In this document: one piece after another, positions 42,235 through 51,713 of the stretch | Position numbering within the stretch: position 1 is the stretch's first letter | How the letters are laid out: every line of letters begins with the position of its first letter | Source of the DNA: a bacterium | Lineage (GTDB): Bacteria > Bacteroidota > Bacteroidia > Cytophagales > Cyclobacteriaceae | Assembly (NCBI GenBank): GCA_024743255.1 | Contig: JANSWY010000011.1 | Location: 33,168-97,167 of the forward strand | DNA length: 64,000 bases | Direction: 5' to 3' | The notes under the pieces: model-generated | Told to the model about the DNA's origin: nothing | The model's database searches: none | The model's input: the letters and a program-made list of their open reading frames with translations, nothing else | Made by a program: the position numbers and the translations under genes

Positions 42235-43743
42235 ATGCCCTTACTAAAAAATCTCAGACTCCTTTTTGCATTTGTATTTGCGCTTGGGTTACTATCCGTA
42301 CCCTCGGTGAGTTTCGCAGACAATGGTGAGGAAATTATAGAAACAGTTGATCAAGATCATCAAGACCAAAAGGCTGATGAATCAGGTCATGAATCATCAG
42401 CCGAACATCACGCCCCACCTACCTGGACGGTAATGCCGTTTGTGATCTTGCTTCTAATGATCGCTACAGGACCTTTATTTTATGAGCACTTTTGGCACAA
42501 GAGTTATCCATTTGTTGCGGTTTTCCTAGCTGCTGTAATTGTATTATATTATTTGTTTGGCCTACATAATCATCATGCTCCAGTGCATGCTCTTGCTGAA
42601 TATGTTCAGTTCATAGCATTGCTTGCCGGATTGTACATAGCATCAGGAGGAATTATGATTATTGTGGACAAAGAAGCTAAGCCACTCACAAATGCGATAA
42701 TCTTACTGGTGGGAGCTGTTATTGCTAACATCATTGGTACCACAGGGGCATCAATGCTTTTAATAAGACCATTTATTAGGTTAAATAAGAATAGGATAAA
42801 ATCTTACCACATTATCTTCTTCATCTTTATAGTAAGTAATGTTGGTGGTAGCTTAACTCCAATCGGAGATCCACCATTATTCTTAGGGTTCCTAAAGGGA
42901 GTTCCATTTTTTTGGACATTGACGAATAATTTCGTTCCCTGGTTAGTGGCTATTTTAATCTTGACTATTGTATTCTTCTTCTTCGATAGACGCAACAAAG
43001 CAGATTACTCCTTTGGAGAAGATACTACAGAACATACTGGCAAAGTTGCTCTAAGAGGTAGCAGAAACTTCTTCTGGCTAGCCGTTGTGGTTGGTTCAGT
43101 TTTCCTTGATCCTAATGTGATAGAATGGGTTCCGGCAATTCACTATGATGGACAAAAGTTCTCTTTCTTAAGGGAAATCATCATGTTGACATGTGCTTTC
43201 TTATCCTATAAACTTGCTGATAAACAAGCATTGAGCGGAAACGACTTCAGTTTCGAACCAATAAGAGAAGTTGCCTTTATCTTCATTGGAATATTTGGAA
43301 CTATGATGCCTGCCCTGGAAATGGTTGGTGATTATGCAAAATCTCCTGAAGGAGCTGCACTTATTAATCACAATACACTTTACTGGGGAACTGGTCTACT
43401 ATCAGGATTCCTAGATAATGCACCTACCTACATCAATTTCCTAACTGCAGCGATGGCTTCAACAGGAGCCAGTATCAATAATATCAATGAAGTTGTTGCT
43501 TATTCAGAAGGTGGATACCATGATTCTGTACTCAACCTAATGGCTATATCAGTTGCCGCGGTATTCTTTGGTGCTATGACTTATATTGGCAATGGACCTA
43601 ATTTTATGGTTAAGTCCATCGCCGAGCAAGTAGGTATCAAGATGCCTTCATTCTTTGGATATATTATCCGATTCTCAATACCTATTCTAGTGCCACTACT
43701 ATTACTAGTTTGGTTGATCTTCTTTGCAATCAAGCCTGTTTAG
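42235..43743 (+). CDS. NhaD-type sodium/proton antiporter
   Basis: 502 residues. A signal-like first helix and a His/Glu/Asp-rich extracytoplasmic segment (about 30-62) are followed by eleven or twelve helices. SNVGGSLTPIGDPPLF and DNAPTYINF are signature motifs of the NhaD/ArsB-type ion transporter superfamily; TTGASML is the mirror half. It exports sodium in exchange for protons, fitting a marine organism. It overlaps the convergent aspartate kinase gene by 4 bases. Confidence 0.93.
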   Translation: MPLLKNLRLLFAFVFALGLLSVPSVSFADNGEEIIETVDQDHQDQKADESGHESSAEHHAPPTWTVMPFVILLLMIATGPLFYEHFWHKSYPFVAVFLAAVIVLYYLFGLHNHHAPVHALAEYVQFIALLAGLYIASGGIMIIVDKEAKPLTNAIILLVGAVIANIIGTTGASMLLIRPFIRLNKNRIKSYHIIFFIFIVSNVGGSLTPIGDPPLFLGFLKGVPFFWTLTNNFVPWLVAILILTIVFFFFDRRNKADYSFGEDTTEHTGKVALRGSRNFFWLAVVVGSVFLDPNVIEWVPAIHYDGQKFSFLREIIMLTCAFLSYKLADKQALSGNDFSFEPIREVAFIFIGIFGTMMPALEMVGDYAKSPEGAALINHNTLYWGTGLLSGFLDNAPTYINFLTAAMASTGASINNINEVVAYSEGGYHDSVLNLMAISVAAVFFGAMTYIGNGPNFMVKSIAEQVGIKMPSFFGYIIRFSIPILVPLLLLVWLIFFAIKPV

Positions 43744-45059
43744 AGACCGAATAAGTTTTTGTTGAGTGCAATCAGAGCCTCTTTCTTATAGTTGGTGTCA
43801 ATCAACATAGAAATGTTGTTTTTGCTTCCTCCATAAGAGATCATCCTGATTGGAATATCTTCCAAAGCCTTAAATATGTCTTTACCAACTCCTTTTCTCT
43901 GAGCTACAAAATCACCCACAACACAGATAATAGATTGATTCTTATCAACTTCAACAGATCCATAAGGGCTGATCTCTTCAACAATCTCAGTTAGGTTCTT
44001 GGGATCATCAATTGTAACAGAAACGGCAATCTCCGATGTTGTAATCATGTCGATTGGAGTCTTGTATTTCTCAAATACTTCGAAGATTCTTCTTAGAAAA
44101 CCATAAGCCAAAATCATTCTTGATGATTTTACTTTGATTGCCGTAATTCCGTCTTTAACCGCTATGGCCTTTACAGTGTCAGGGTTTTTCTCAGAAGTAA
44201 TAAGAGTTCCTTTTGCATCAGGATCCATCGTGTTTTTGATTCTTACCGGAACATTTCTTTGTTGCGCTGGAACAATACAATTTGGGTGTAGAATTTTAGC
44301 TCCAAAGTATGCTAGCTCTCCAGCTTCATCAAATGACAGTTGTGCAATTGGAAATGTGTTCTCTACAATTCTTGGATCGTTATTGTGCATTCCATCTATA
44401 TCCGTCCAGATTTGAGCCTCTTCAGCGCCAATAGCTGCACCAATCAGAGTTGCAGAATAGTCACTACCTCCTCTTTTGAGGTTATCAATTCCACCATTAA
44501 AATTCTTACAGATGAATCCTTGGGTTATTAAAATGTCATAGCTTTTATTCTCTTCAAGGAACCCTTCTAACCTGGATTCAATCTCAAGTAGGTCAGGTTC
44601 GCTTTGTTCATTAAGCACCATAAATTCTGCCGCAGGGATAATGTTTGCGTTTATTCCCTCCTCTTGTAAATGTAAAGTGAATAGATTGGTAGAAATCAAT
44701 TCTCCCTGAACTACCAATATCTTTTCAGTTTGCTCGTAAAATGGTTGCTTGATAAGCTTATTAATCTGCTCAAAGTATTTATCAACAACCTCCATCCCCT
44801 TTTTCTTAAAATCTTCTCCCTTGAAAAGATCATCCACGAATTTTTCATATTTCGCGTATAGGTCGTTGATAATTTGAATACTCTTGTCAGAGTTTCCTTT
44901 AGCGTATTCTGAAGCTACTTCTACCAAAGTATTCGTGGTTCCCGAAACTGCAGATAGTACTACAATTTTCTTGTCCGAATCTCTGGTAATGATCTCCCTT
45001 ACTCCTTGCATTCTTTCAGGACTTCCCACAGAAGTTCCACCGAATTTTAAAACTTTCAT
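43740..45059 (-). CDS. lysC: Aspartate kinase (monofunctional)
   Basis: 439 residues. The kinase domain starts with KVLKFGGTSVGS, with RGGSDYSATLIGAA and WTDIDGMHNNDPR as substrate motifs. Two ACT regulatory domains follow (about 300-439), probably binding lysine or threonine for feedback. First step of the aspartate-family amino acid and diaminopimelate pathways. No homoserine dehydrogenase is fused. Confidence 0.96.
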   Translation of the reverse strand: MKVLKFGGTSVGSPERMQGVREIITRDSDKKIVVLSAVSGTTNTLVEVASEYAKGNSDKSIQIINDLYAKYEKFVDDLFKGEDFKKKGMEVVDKYFEQINKLIKQPFYEQTEKILVVQGELISTNLFTLHLQEEGINANIIPAAEFMVLNEQSEPDLLEIESRLEGFLEENKSYDILITQGFICKNFNGGIDNLKRGGSDYSATLIGAAIGAEEAQIWTDIDGMHNNDPRIVENTFPIAQLSFDEAGELAYFGAKILHPNCIVPAQQRNVPVRIKNTMDPDAKGTLITSEKNPDTVKAIAVKDGITAIKVKSSRMILAYGFLRRIFEVFEKYKTPIDMITTSEIAVSVTIDDPKNLTEIVEEISPYGSVEVDKNQSIICVVGDFVAQRKGVGKDIFKALEDIPIRMISYGGSKNNISMLIDTNYKKEALIALNKNLFGL

Positions 45060-45115
45060 TGTGATAATTAATTAATACTTACGAAAAAGGGGTTTGTTGT
45101 TATTGTAAGTTCTTA

Positions 45116-45592
45116 TTAGAAACCAAGCATTTTAACTGCTGTGATGGCAGCTTCATCTCCCTTGTTGCCATGTTTTCCTCCAGCTCTGTCTAAAGCTTGT
45201 TTCTGATTATTTGGGGTTAATACACCGAAAATCACCGGCTTGTTGTATTTGAGGCTGACGTTGGTTATTCCATTTGCTACTGCATCACAGATAAAATCAA
45301 AATGTTTTGTTTCACCCTGGATCACACAACCAATGCAAATAACGGCATCAATTTCCTTCTTCTCTGCCATCCATTGCGCTCCAATAGACAATTCGAAGCT
45401 GCCTGGAACATTCTTCCTGATGATGTTTTCTTTAGGAACTCCGTGGTTCTTTAAAGTTTCAACCGCTCCTGAGAAAAGAGATTCAGTTACTTCTTCATTC
45501 CACTCAGAAACGACTATTGCAAATTTTCTTGATGAAACATCAGTGATATTACTTTCGCTGTAATCACTCAGGTTTTTCTGTGATGATGCCAT
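45116..45592 (-). CDS. ribH: 6,7-dimethyl-8-ribityllumazine synthase
   Basis: 158 residues. The N-terminal FAIVVSEWNEEVTE strand, VPGSFELSIGAQ, the ICIGCVIQGETKHFD motif with the catalytic His, and PVIFGVLTPNN are all lumazine synthase features. It performs the penultimate step of riboflavin synthesis. It lies downstream of the TPR protein at 45685 with a terminator between them. Confidence 0.97.
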   Translation of the reverse strand: MASSQKNLSDYSESNITDVSSRKFAIVVSEWNEEVTESLFSGAVETLKNHGVPKENIIRKNVPGSFELSIGAQWMAEKKEIDAVICIGCVIQGETKHFDFICDAVANGITNVSLKYNKPVIFGVLTPNNQKQALDRAGGKHGNKGDEAAITAVKMLGF

Positions 45593-45626
45593 TTTGGACT
45601 ATTAATTGGATTAAATATTTAAAAAT

Positions 45627-45660
45627 AAAAAAAGGGATAAAGCTTTTCACCCTATCCCTT
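45627..45660 (-). terminator. Intrinsic terminator between the TPR gene and ribH
   Basis: AAGGGATA (45632-45639) pairs with TATCCCTT (45653-45660), an 8-base perfect stem. On the minus strand it is followed by seven Ts. It ends transcription about 25 bases past the stop of the gene at 45685. Confidence 0.75.
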
Positions 45661-45684
45661 CTCTTCAGAATTCTTTTCTATTGG

Positions 45685-46398
45685 CTACTCAGCTAATGAT
45701 GCTTCTAATCTAGATTTATGTTTTCGAGCATCCTGGTACTGTGAAGATTTCTTGTATTTATCCGCAATTGTACCGTAAACCTTTATAGCCTTCTGTTTAT
45801 CTCCTCCTTTTTCAGCAGCAATTGCAGCCTTACTTAAGTAAAGTGGAGTAAACTGTTTGTTTTCATTGTAATTGGCTGCTTTAGTATAGAAATCGTAAGC
45901 TGACGTGTAGTCATTCAATTCCATATGTGCATCTCCTGTCAAAGCATATGCCTTAGCCTGGATTAATAAATCCGAAGCAGAGAAATCACCAAGATATCTG
46001 ATTGCACTTTCGTAATCACCTAATTTTAAATAACATGCACCTGCATAGTAATTAGAGATATTAGCAGCATCTGTCATACCGTACTCTTCAATGATTTCAA
46101 GAAAACCATAGTTGTTTCCGTCTCCATTTAAAGCTTTACCAAGGCTGTCAGCCTCAAAGTAATATACTGCCTGAAATAATTCAGTTTGTGCTTCCTGATC
46201 CATGTTAGTTACCCAAAATCGGTATCCAACCAGGGCCGCTGCTATAACTGCGATAATCGTTCCAACACCTAATACCAGTCCTCTATTTTTCTTGTCTTCA
46301 AGAAACTGTTCAGCTTTAGTTAATTGCTCAGCTAATGCTTCAGGACTCTCTAGTAATTCGTTACCGCTATCTGCAGCTTTCTTCTTGGTCTTTGCCAT
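45685..46398 (-). CDS. Membrane-anchored TPR protein (YfgM/DUF2133-like outline)
   Basis: 237 residues. A charged N-terminus (Lys-rich, about 1-38), one membrane helix (about 41-62), then TPR-like helical pairs (about 70-230): NISNYYAGACYLKLGDYESAI (in pieces), KAYALTGDAHMEL, YKKSSQYQDARKHKS. The layout resembles YfgM-type periplasmic TPR proteins that work with PpiD at the Sec exit. That role is inference; it is not adjacent to the PpiD-like gene here. Confidence 0.85.
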   Translation of the reverse strand: MAKTKKKAADSGNELLESPEALAEQLTKAEQFLEDKKNRGLVLGVGTIIAVIAAALVGYRFWVTNMDQEAQTELFQAVYYFEADSLGKALNGDGNNYGFLEIIEEYGMTDAANISNYYAGACYLKLGDYESAIRYLGDFSASDLLIQAKAYALTGDAHMELNDYTSAYDFYTKAANYNENKQFTPLYLSKAAIAAEKGGDKQKAIKVYGTIADKYKKSSQYQDARKHKSRLEASLAE

Positions 46399-46468
46399 TC
46401 TTCAAAATTTAAGGACGCAAATTTAAAAATTTATTTGAATTTTCTTGCTATCCTTTTTTTAGAATTAT

Positions 46469-47506
46469 TTAATTCTGAATAAACGGGTAGTTTTCATCAG
46501 CATATACATCGTGATATGCTTCTTCCGCAGGAGGGAAATTTGAGTTTTCAGCAAACTCTACACACTCCTTAACTTCCGCCTTAATTTTAGTGTCAATCTC
46601 CGCTAATTCTTCCTCAGTAGCGTATTTGTTCTTAAGAATTACAGCTCTTACCTGCTCGATTGGATCTCTTTGCTTGTATTGCTCTACTTCTTCTTTAGTT
46701 CTATACTTTGCTGGGTCAGACATTGAATGACCTTTATATCTGTATGTTCTAAATTCTAATAAAGTTGGTCCATCACCTCTTCTAGCTCTTGCAGCAGCTT
46801 CTTCAACAGCCTTGTGAACTTCTTCAACAGACATTGCATCAACTGCAGCAGATGGCATTTCGTATGCTTCACCAAGAACATGTAGCTCAGTAACATTAGA
46901 AGTCCTTTGAACTGAAGTCCCCATTGCATAACCATTGTTTTCAATTACAAAGATTACTGGTAATTTCATGGTCATTGCCATGTTTAGACCTTCATGGAAT
47001 GCACCTTGTCTTACTGCACCATCTCCCATGTAGCAAACACACAAGTGATCTGTGCCATTATATTGCTCAGAGAATGCGATTCCAGCACCTAGAGGAATTT
47101 GCGCTCCAACGATACCATGACCTCCGTAGAAGTGATTTTCTTTATCAAACATGTGCATTGATCCTCCTTTACCCTTAGAAACTCCAGTTTCTTTTCCGTA
47201 AAGTTCAGCCATGATTGCCTTAGGATCTGTTCCTAATGCAATCGGGTGAGCATGGTCTCTATAAGCGGTAATGTAACTATCACCTTTCTTTAGTGCTGAA
47301 ACAGCTCCAGCAACACATGCTTCCTGACCGATGTATAAGTGACAGAAACCTTTAATCTTCTGCTGACCGTATAATTGTCCTGCTTTCTCTTCAAACCTTC
47401 TCATCATCAACATGCTTTCGAACCATGTCATGTATGTCTCTTTGGAAAATTTATCTTTAGCCTTAGCTTTGGATGCGGGTTTCTTTTTTGCTTTTGATTC
47501 TGCCAT
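46469..47506 (-). CDS. pdhA: Pyruvate dehydrogenase E1 component, alpha subunit
   Basis: 345 residues. After a Lys/Ala-rich N-terminal tail (about 1-20) comes the TPP-binding core: GHGIVGAQIPLGAGIAF (in parts), YMGDGAVRQGAFHEGLNMA, ENNGYAMGTS, and RYKGHSMSDP with the regulatory-loop Ser. It decarboxylates pyruvate together with a beta subunit and the E2/E3 complex. No beta subunit or E2 gene is next to it. Confidence 0.95.
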   Translation of the reverse strand: MAESKAKKKPASKAKAKDKFSKETYMTWFESMLMMRRFEEKAGQLYGQQKIKGFCHLYIGQEACVAGAVSALKKGDSYITAYRDHAHPIALGTDPKAIMAELYGKETGVSKGKGGSMHMFDKENHFYGGHGIVGAQIPLGAGIAFSEQYNGTDHLCVCYMGDGAVRQGAFHEGLNMAMTMKLPVIFVIENNGYAMGTSVQRTSNVTELHVLGEAYEMPSAAVDAMSVEEVHKAVEEAAARARRGDGPTLLEFRTYRYKGHSMSDPAKYRTKEEVEQYKQRDPIEQVRAVILKNKYATEEELAEIDTKIKAEVKECVEFAENSNFPPAEEAYHDVYADENYPFIQN

Positions 47507-47585
47507 AATACATTAATATTGAATTGGTATCCATAGGGTCAATGCCCTGCGAAATTACCAAAAACAAGGCACTAGACAAAATTTA

Positions 47586-48695
47586 ATGTTCCTCGAAAAA
47601 ATTGCTTTAACAAACTTTAAAAATTACGAAGAATTATCTGTGCAATTCTGCGAACAGGTAAATTGTATTCTTGGCAATAATGGGGAAGGTAAAACCAATC
47701 TTCTAGACGCCATTTATTACCTGGCATTTACCAAAAGCGCAATTAACTCACTTGACAATCAAAATATCCGGCACGAATCTTCATTAGCCGCTATCAATGG
47801 AATTCTCCATAAATCGGATTATGAAGTAAAGTTGACTTGTGCTCTACAACATAGAAAAAAGAAACTTTTCAAGATTGATGGAAATGAAATTGAGAAATTC
47901 AGCAATCATATCGGCGAAGTTCCTCTAGTGTTTATTTCTCCTGATGATACTTATATAATTAGAGAATCTAGCGAGGTAAGGAGAAAATTTATTGATTCTA
48001 CAATTTCACAATTGGACAAAGTCTATCTGGATAATTTGATTCAATACAATCACATTCTGAAGCAGAGAAACAACCTTTTGAAATCCTGGCCCAAGGAAAA
48101 AGCACCTGATCTGGATTTATTTGAGTCATTTGATGTGAAACTGATGAAGTTCGGTAGAGAAATTCACAATTCCAGGAAAGCGTTTGTGGAGGAGTTCTCA
48201 CCGTTTTTTCAGTCGCATTACAAGTATATATCAAGTGAAAAGGAGAAAGTAGATATCCTATATGAGTCTCAACTTTCTGATGAGAGCTTTGAACAAAAAT
48301 ATAAGGAAGCTTTAAACAAGGACCTGATTCTACAAAGAACAACAATGGGAGTTCATAAGGATGACTTGACATTTCAAATGAATCAAACTCCTATAAGAAA
48401 ATTTGGGTCTCAGGGTCAACAAAAGTCTTTTGCGATATCACTAAGGTTAGGTCAATTTGATTTATTGAAAGAAAAATCTGGCTTCACACCAATTCTGCTT
48501 TTAGACGATATCTTCGACAAACTAGATGATCTGCGAATAGAAAAATTTGTAGCTTTGATTAATGAAGAGACCTTTGGTCAGGTTTTCATAACTGATGCCA
48601 GACCGGAGAGATCTTTGGGTATTTTTAAGGACTATGGGAACAAAGTGAAATTTTTCCACATCGAAGAAGGGAACGCAAAGGAGATACAGGGATGA
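47586..48695 (+). CDS. recF: DNA replication and repair protein RecF
   Basis: 369 residues. Walker A GNNGEGKTN, the ABC signature FGSQGQQKSFAISL, and Walker B LLLDDIFDKLD are in the RecF order, with FLEKIALTNFKNYEE at the start. It loads RecA at gaps. It overlaps the next gene by 4 bases. Confidence 0.96.
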   Translation: MFLEKIALTNFKNYEELSVQFCEQVNCILGNNGEGKTNLLDAIYYLAFTKSAINSLDNQNIRHESSLAAINGILHKSDYEVKLTCALQHRKKKLFKIDGNEIEKFSNHIGEVPLVFISPDDTYIIRESSEVRRKFIDSTISQLDKVYLDNLIQYNHILKQRNNLLKSWPKEKAPDLDLFESFDVKLMKFGREIHNSRKAFVEEFSPFFQSHYKYISSEKEKVDILYESQLSDESFEQKYKEALNKDLILQRTTMGVHKDDLTFQMNQTPIRKFGSQGQQKSFAISLRLGQFDLLKEKSGFTPILLLDDIFDKLDDLRIEKFVALINEETFGQVFITDARPERSLGIFKDYGNKVKFFHIEEGNAKEIQG

Positions 48696-49000
48696 ATAAG
48701 AAAAAAGATCAAAGAAAATCAGACACCAGTACCGTAAAAGAGGCGATTGAGTCTATGTTGGATTCGTTTAGATTGAAAAGTAAATTCCAACAGACACAAT
48801 TAATTAATAGCTGGAGCAAGATAATGGGTGAACCAATAGCGAGAAGAACATCCAATCTATACATTCAGGACAGAACCCTATTTGTTACTCTCACTTCCGC
48901 TCCTTTAAAGCATGAATTAACAATCGGTAAAAAGAAAATTATTGAAATGCTACAGAAGGAATTTGGTCCCGAAGTAGTAGATGAAGTTATATTTCGTTAA
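48692..49000 (+). CDS. DUF721 (DciA-like) protein
   Basis: 102 residues: SWSKIMGEPIARRTSNLYIQD followed by LFVTLTSAPLKHELTIGK, the DUF721 core. The family includes DciA, a replicative-helicase loader. Coupling to recF fits a replication role (inference). It overlaps the convergent DUF6048 gene by 14 bases. Confidence 0.88.
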   Translation: MNKKKDQRKSDTSTVKEAIESMLDSFRLKSKFQQTQLINSWSKIMGEPIARRTSNLYIQDRTLFVTLTSAPLKHELTIGKKKIIEMLQKEFGPEVVDEVIFR

Positions 49001-49736
49001 GAATTACCTGATCCTGTTTGAAAGGGATTCTCCACATAATGTAGTAATCGAAACCAACTCTGTTATCCTCTGCACCAAGACCAAAACCTGGGATTTTGTA
49101 AGTCTCCAGTAGTTCTCCATCGTTTCTGGTTTGCTTAAATATTTTAAATCTTACATAAAAACCAGTGTGAAGATTGGAGAATACTTTTCCTTTCATTCCA
49201 AAGTTGAACTCAGCCCATCGGGCACTTACATTATCATTACTAAGATTAAGTTGACGGTCTCCGTAAACCAAAGACGAAGTTGAATAGGTCAAAGTCTCAT
49301 CATAATTTGCAAAAACATATTTAAGTCCAAGTAGCAATGCATTCCCTTTTTCCGGATTTGATATCAAATTGGCATCTGCCCCAATCCTGAAAAAATTCCC
49401 TTTCGAAGTGTAATCATGCAATGGCTTTTGTTCATCAAAGTTTTCAACTCCATATCCCACTTCCAACATATATCTGTAGAAGTCAATATCCCCGGTAAAA
49501 TCAAAACTCTGATAACCTCCATCAAAAGCGGATCTTGTCAGTCTTACCATGTTGGTACCAAATCGAACCCCTGTAGGTTTATACGATTTAGGTTCCTTAG
49601 GTAATTTTACTCTTGGTTGCCGTGGTGGTGGCTCCTGTTGTGTTTGTCCCTGTGGTGGCTCTTCAAACTGGCCAAAAGCTGCGAATGGGACCAGCGCAAT
49701 CAGACTAATCCAGAAATATCCTAATATTATTCGCAT
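48987..49736 (-). CDS. DUF6048-type outer-membrane-like protein
   Basis: 249 residues, signal peptide (cleavage near AAFGQ), a Pro/Gln-rich linker (about 25-52), then strands typical of a small barrel: RFGTNMVRLTRSAF, YMLEVGYGVENFD, GADANL, YIMWRIPF near the end. Found in pairs with DUF6452 in the Bacteroidota; function unknown. Its start overlaps the end of the upstream gene by 32 bases. Confidence 0.8.
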   Translation of the reverse strand: MRIILGYFWISLIALVPFAAFGQFEEPPQGQTQQEPPPRQPRVKLPKEPKSYKPTGVRFGTNMVRLTRSAFDGGYQSFDFTGDIDFYRYMLEVGYGVENFDEQKPLHDYTSKGNFFRIGADANLISNPEKGNALLLGLKYVFANYDETLTYSTSSLVYGDRQLNLSNDNVSARWAEFNFGMKGKVFSNLHTGFYVRFKIFKQTRNDGELLETYKIPGFGLGAEDNRVGFDYYIMWRIPFKQDQVILNEI

Positions 49737-50160
49737 CAGTTGTTAGTTCGTTGTTTTCTATAGACAATGAATCAAAAGTATGAATCAAAGTATCTAAATC
49801 AGTAATCATCTGTACCGGACCACATTCATCCGACTCAATTCGGTAACTTGATTGATAGCTTAATGACAAAGTATCAAAACCAGCATCACTCTCAAAATAG
49901 AAGGTTGTAACCGTATCATCAGGATTCACAAAAAGGATAAAACTGTGAAATGTATCCCTCTCGGCTAAAAGCTGTCCCAACCCTGGTTCTATGATGCTCT
50001 CAAAAATGAGCGAGTCTATCTGAGTGTTGGTATCACGGTCATAAATTGATATCTGAAAGTATTCCACTTCCTCTATCAACTGACAGTCAGGAATGTCATT
50101 GCAGGCGAATATCAATCCACCAATCACCGATATAAAAGCTATGTTTTTAAATACCTTCAT
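49705..50160 (-). CDS. DUF6452-type lipoprotein
   Basis: 151 residues with a lipoprotein signal (GLIFAC). The mature part starts PDCQ and holds short strands plus the motif YRIESDECGPVQ. Pairing with DUF6048 and overlap of 32 bases support co-translation. Family name from recognition of the pair layout; function unknown. Upstream (50161-50338) is a divergent promoter region shared with rimO. Confidence 0.75.
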   Translation of the reverse strand: MKVFKNIAFISVIGGLIFACNDIPDCQLIEEVEYFQISIYDRDTNTQIDSLIFESIIEPGLGQLLAERDTFHSFILFVNPDDTVTTFYFESDAGFDTLSLSYQSSYRIESDECGPVQMITDLDTLIHTFDSLSIENNELTTDANNIRIFLD

Positions 50161-50306
50161 TTAACGCGGGCAAAAATAGAGAGATTTTAGAGAATACTAC
50201 GATCAGAGTACTTAATGAATTGTTCTAAGGGCAGAATTTAATTTCCTATTCAATAAAAATGATCGATAGTTTTTGATTCCAATGAACTAACCATCAGCTT
50301 ATTTGT

Positions 50307-50314
50307 TAATTTTG
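50307..50314 (+). promoter_or_regulatory. -7 promoter element of rimO
   Basis: TAATTTTG, an exact TAnnTTTG match 24 bases before the TTG start of rimO. No well-placed TTG is present at -33; the surrounding 178 bases hold nothing else I can name. Confidence 0.45.
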
Positions 50315-50338
50315 CAGACCGATTAAATTATAGAAGCT

Positions 50339-51649
50339 TTGAAGGCAAAAGGACAAAAGAAGGATAAGGTAAATATTGTCACGCTGGGATGTTCCAAAAA
50401 TTTGGTTGATTCCGAAGTGATGATGACGCAGTTGAAGGGTAATAATATCAACACTGTTCATGAATCTCAGGAAGATGATTCCAACATTGTGATCATCAAT
50501 ACATGCGGATTCATAGACAATGCTAAGCAGGAATCGATTGATACCATCTTAAGATATGCTGATGCAAAAGAAGAAGGACTTGTTGATAAGGTATATGTGA
50601 CCGGATGTCTTTCGCAACGATATAAAGACGATCTGGAAAAAGAAATCCCACAGGTTGATGCATTTTTTGGGACAAGAGATCTTCCACTCCTTTTAAAAAG
50701 ATTCAAAGCAGATTACAAAAAGGAGTTAGTCGGTGAAAGAATTCTGGCAACAGCCAATCACTACGCTTATTTGAAAATAGCAGAAGGTTGCGACAGGCCA
50801 TGTTCGTTTTGTGCAATTCCTATTATGAGAGGAAAACACATTTCCAAGCCAATGGATGAATTGGTAAAAGAAGCACAGAACCTCGCCAAGAATGGTACGA
50901 AAGAACTGCTACTTATAGCTCAGGACAGTACTTATTACGGGTTGGACCTCTACAAAAAGAGAAATCTCGCCGAATTACTGGATAGATTATCCGATGTTGA
51001 AGGAATTGAATGGATCAGATTGCACTATGCATTCCCTACTGGATTCCCTGAAGACATCCTTGATGTAATGGCAAAAAAATCCAATATCTGTAATTACCTG
51101 GATATTCCTCTACAGCACGGGTCTACCAACATGTTGAAGATCATGAGGAGAGGAACAACCAGAGAAAAGACCGAGAAACTTCTTGATACGATCAGAACTA
51201 AAGTCCCTGGAATTGCGATCAGAACTACCATGATTGCAGGCCACCCAGGAGAGACTGAAGCGGATTTTGAAGAGATGATGAAATTCATTGAAGATTCCAG
51301 ATTTGAGAGACTTGGGATTTTCAATTACTCTCATGAAGAGCATACTCATGCTTTTAGTATGGAAGACAATGTTCCGGAAGAGGTAAAGCAGGAAAGAGCC
51401 AATGCAGTGATGGAACTTCAGGAAGGAATTTCGCTTGAGTTGAATCAGGAAAAAATCGGCAAGACCTATAAAGTACTTATCGATCGATTAGAAAGTGGAA
51501 ACTTTATTGGAAGAACCGAGTTTGATTCTCCGGAGGTTGACAATGAAGTATTGATTGATGCTACCAATGATTACCTGAGAATTGGTGATTTTGCCGACAT
51601 TAAAATCAATGATGTCACAGCATTTGATCTATATGGACAACCTGTTTAG
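50339..51649 (+). CDS. rimO: Ribosomal protein S12 methylthiotransferase RimO
   Basis: 436 residues from a TTG start; the N-terminal MTTase domain (VTLGCSKNLVDSE, TCGFIDNAKQESID, GCLSQRY) has three cluster Cys. The radical SAM motif is CDRPCSFCAIP, and a C-terminal TRAM domain follows (about 370-436). It adds a methylthio group to Asp of protein S12. No ATG lies near enough to serve as start. Confidence 0.96.
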   Translation: MKAKGQKKDKVNIVTLGCSKNLVDSEVMMTQLKGNNINTVHESQEDDSNIVIINTCGFIDNAKQESIDTILRYADAKEEGLVDKVYVTGCLSQRYKDDLEKEIPQVDAFFGTRDLPLLLKRFKADYKKELVGERILATANHYAYLKIAEGCDRPCSFCAIPIMRGKHISKPMDELVKEAQNLAKNGTKELLLIAQDSTYYGLDLYKKRNLAELLDRLSDVEGIEWIRLHYAFPTGFPEDILDVMAKKSNICNYLDIPLQHGSTNMLKIMRRGTTREKTEKLLDTIRTKVPGIAIRTTMIAGHPGETEADFEEMMKFIEDSRFERLGIFNYSHEEHTHAFSMEDNVPEEVKQERANAVMELQEGISLELNQEKIGKTYKVLIDRLESGNFIGRTEFDSPEVDNEVLIDATNDYLRIGDFADIKINDVTAFDLYGQPV

Positions 51650-51713
51650 ATAAAAAACGTCTGATATACTTGATCTGAAATTCAGGTCGTTGATCCGGAA
51701 TGATACATTACGT

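Noticed and set aside
51690..51713. TTG start of bshC
   Set aside because: Adds eight unconserved residues; the ATG at 51714 is more likely.
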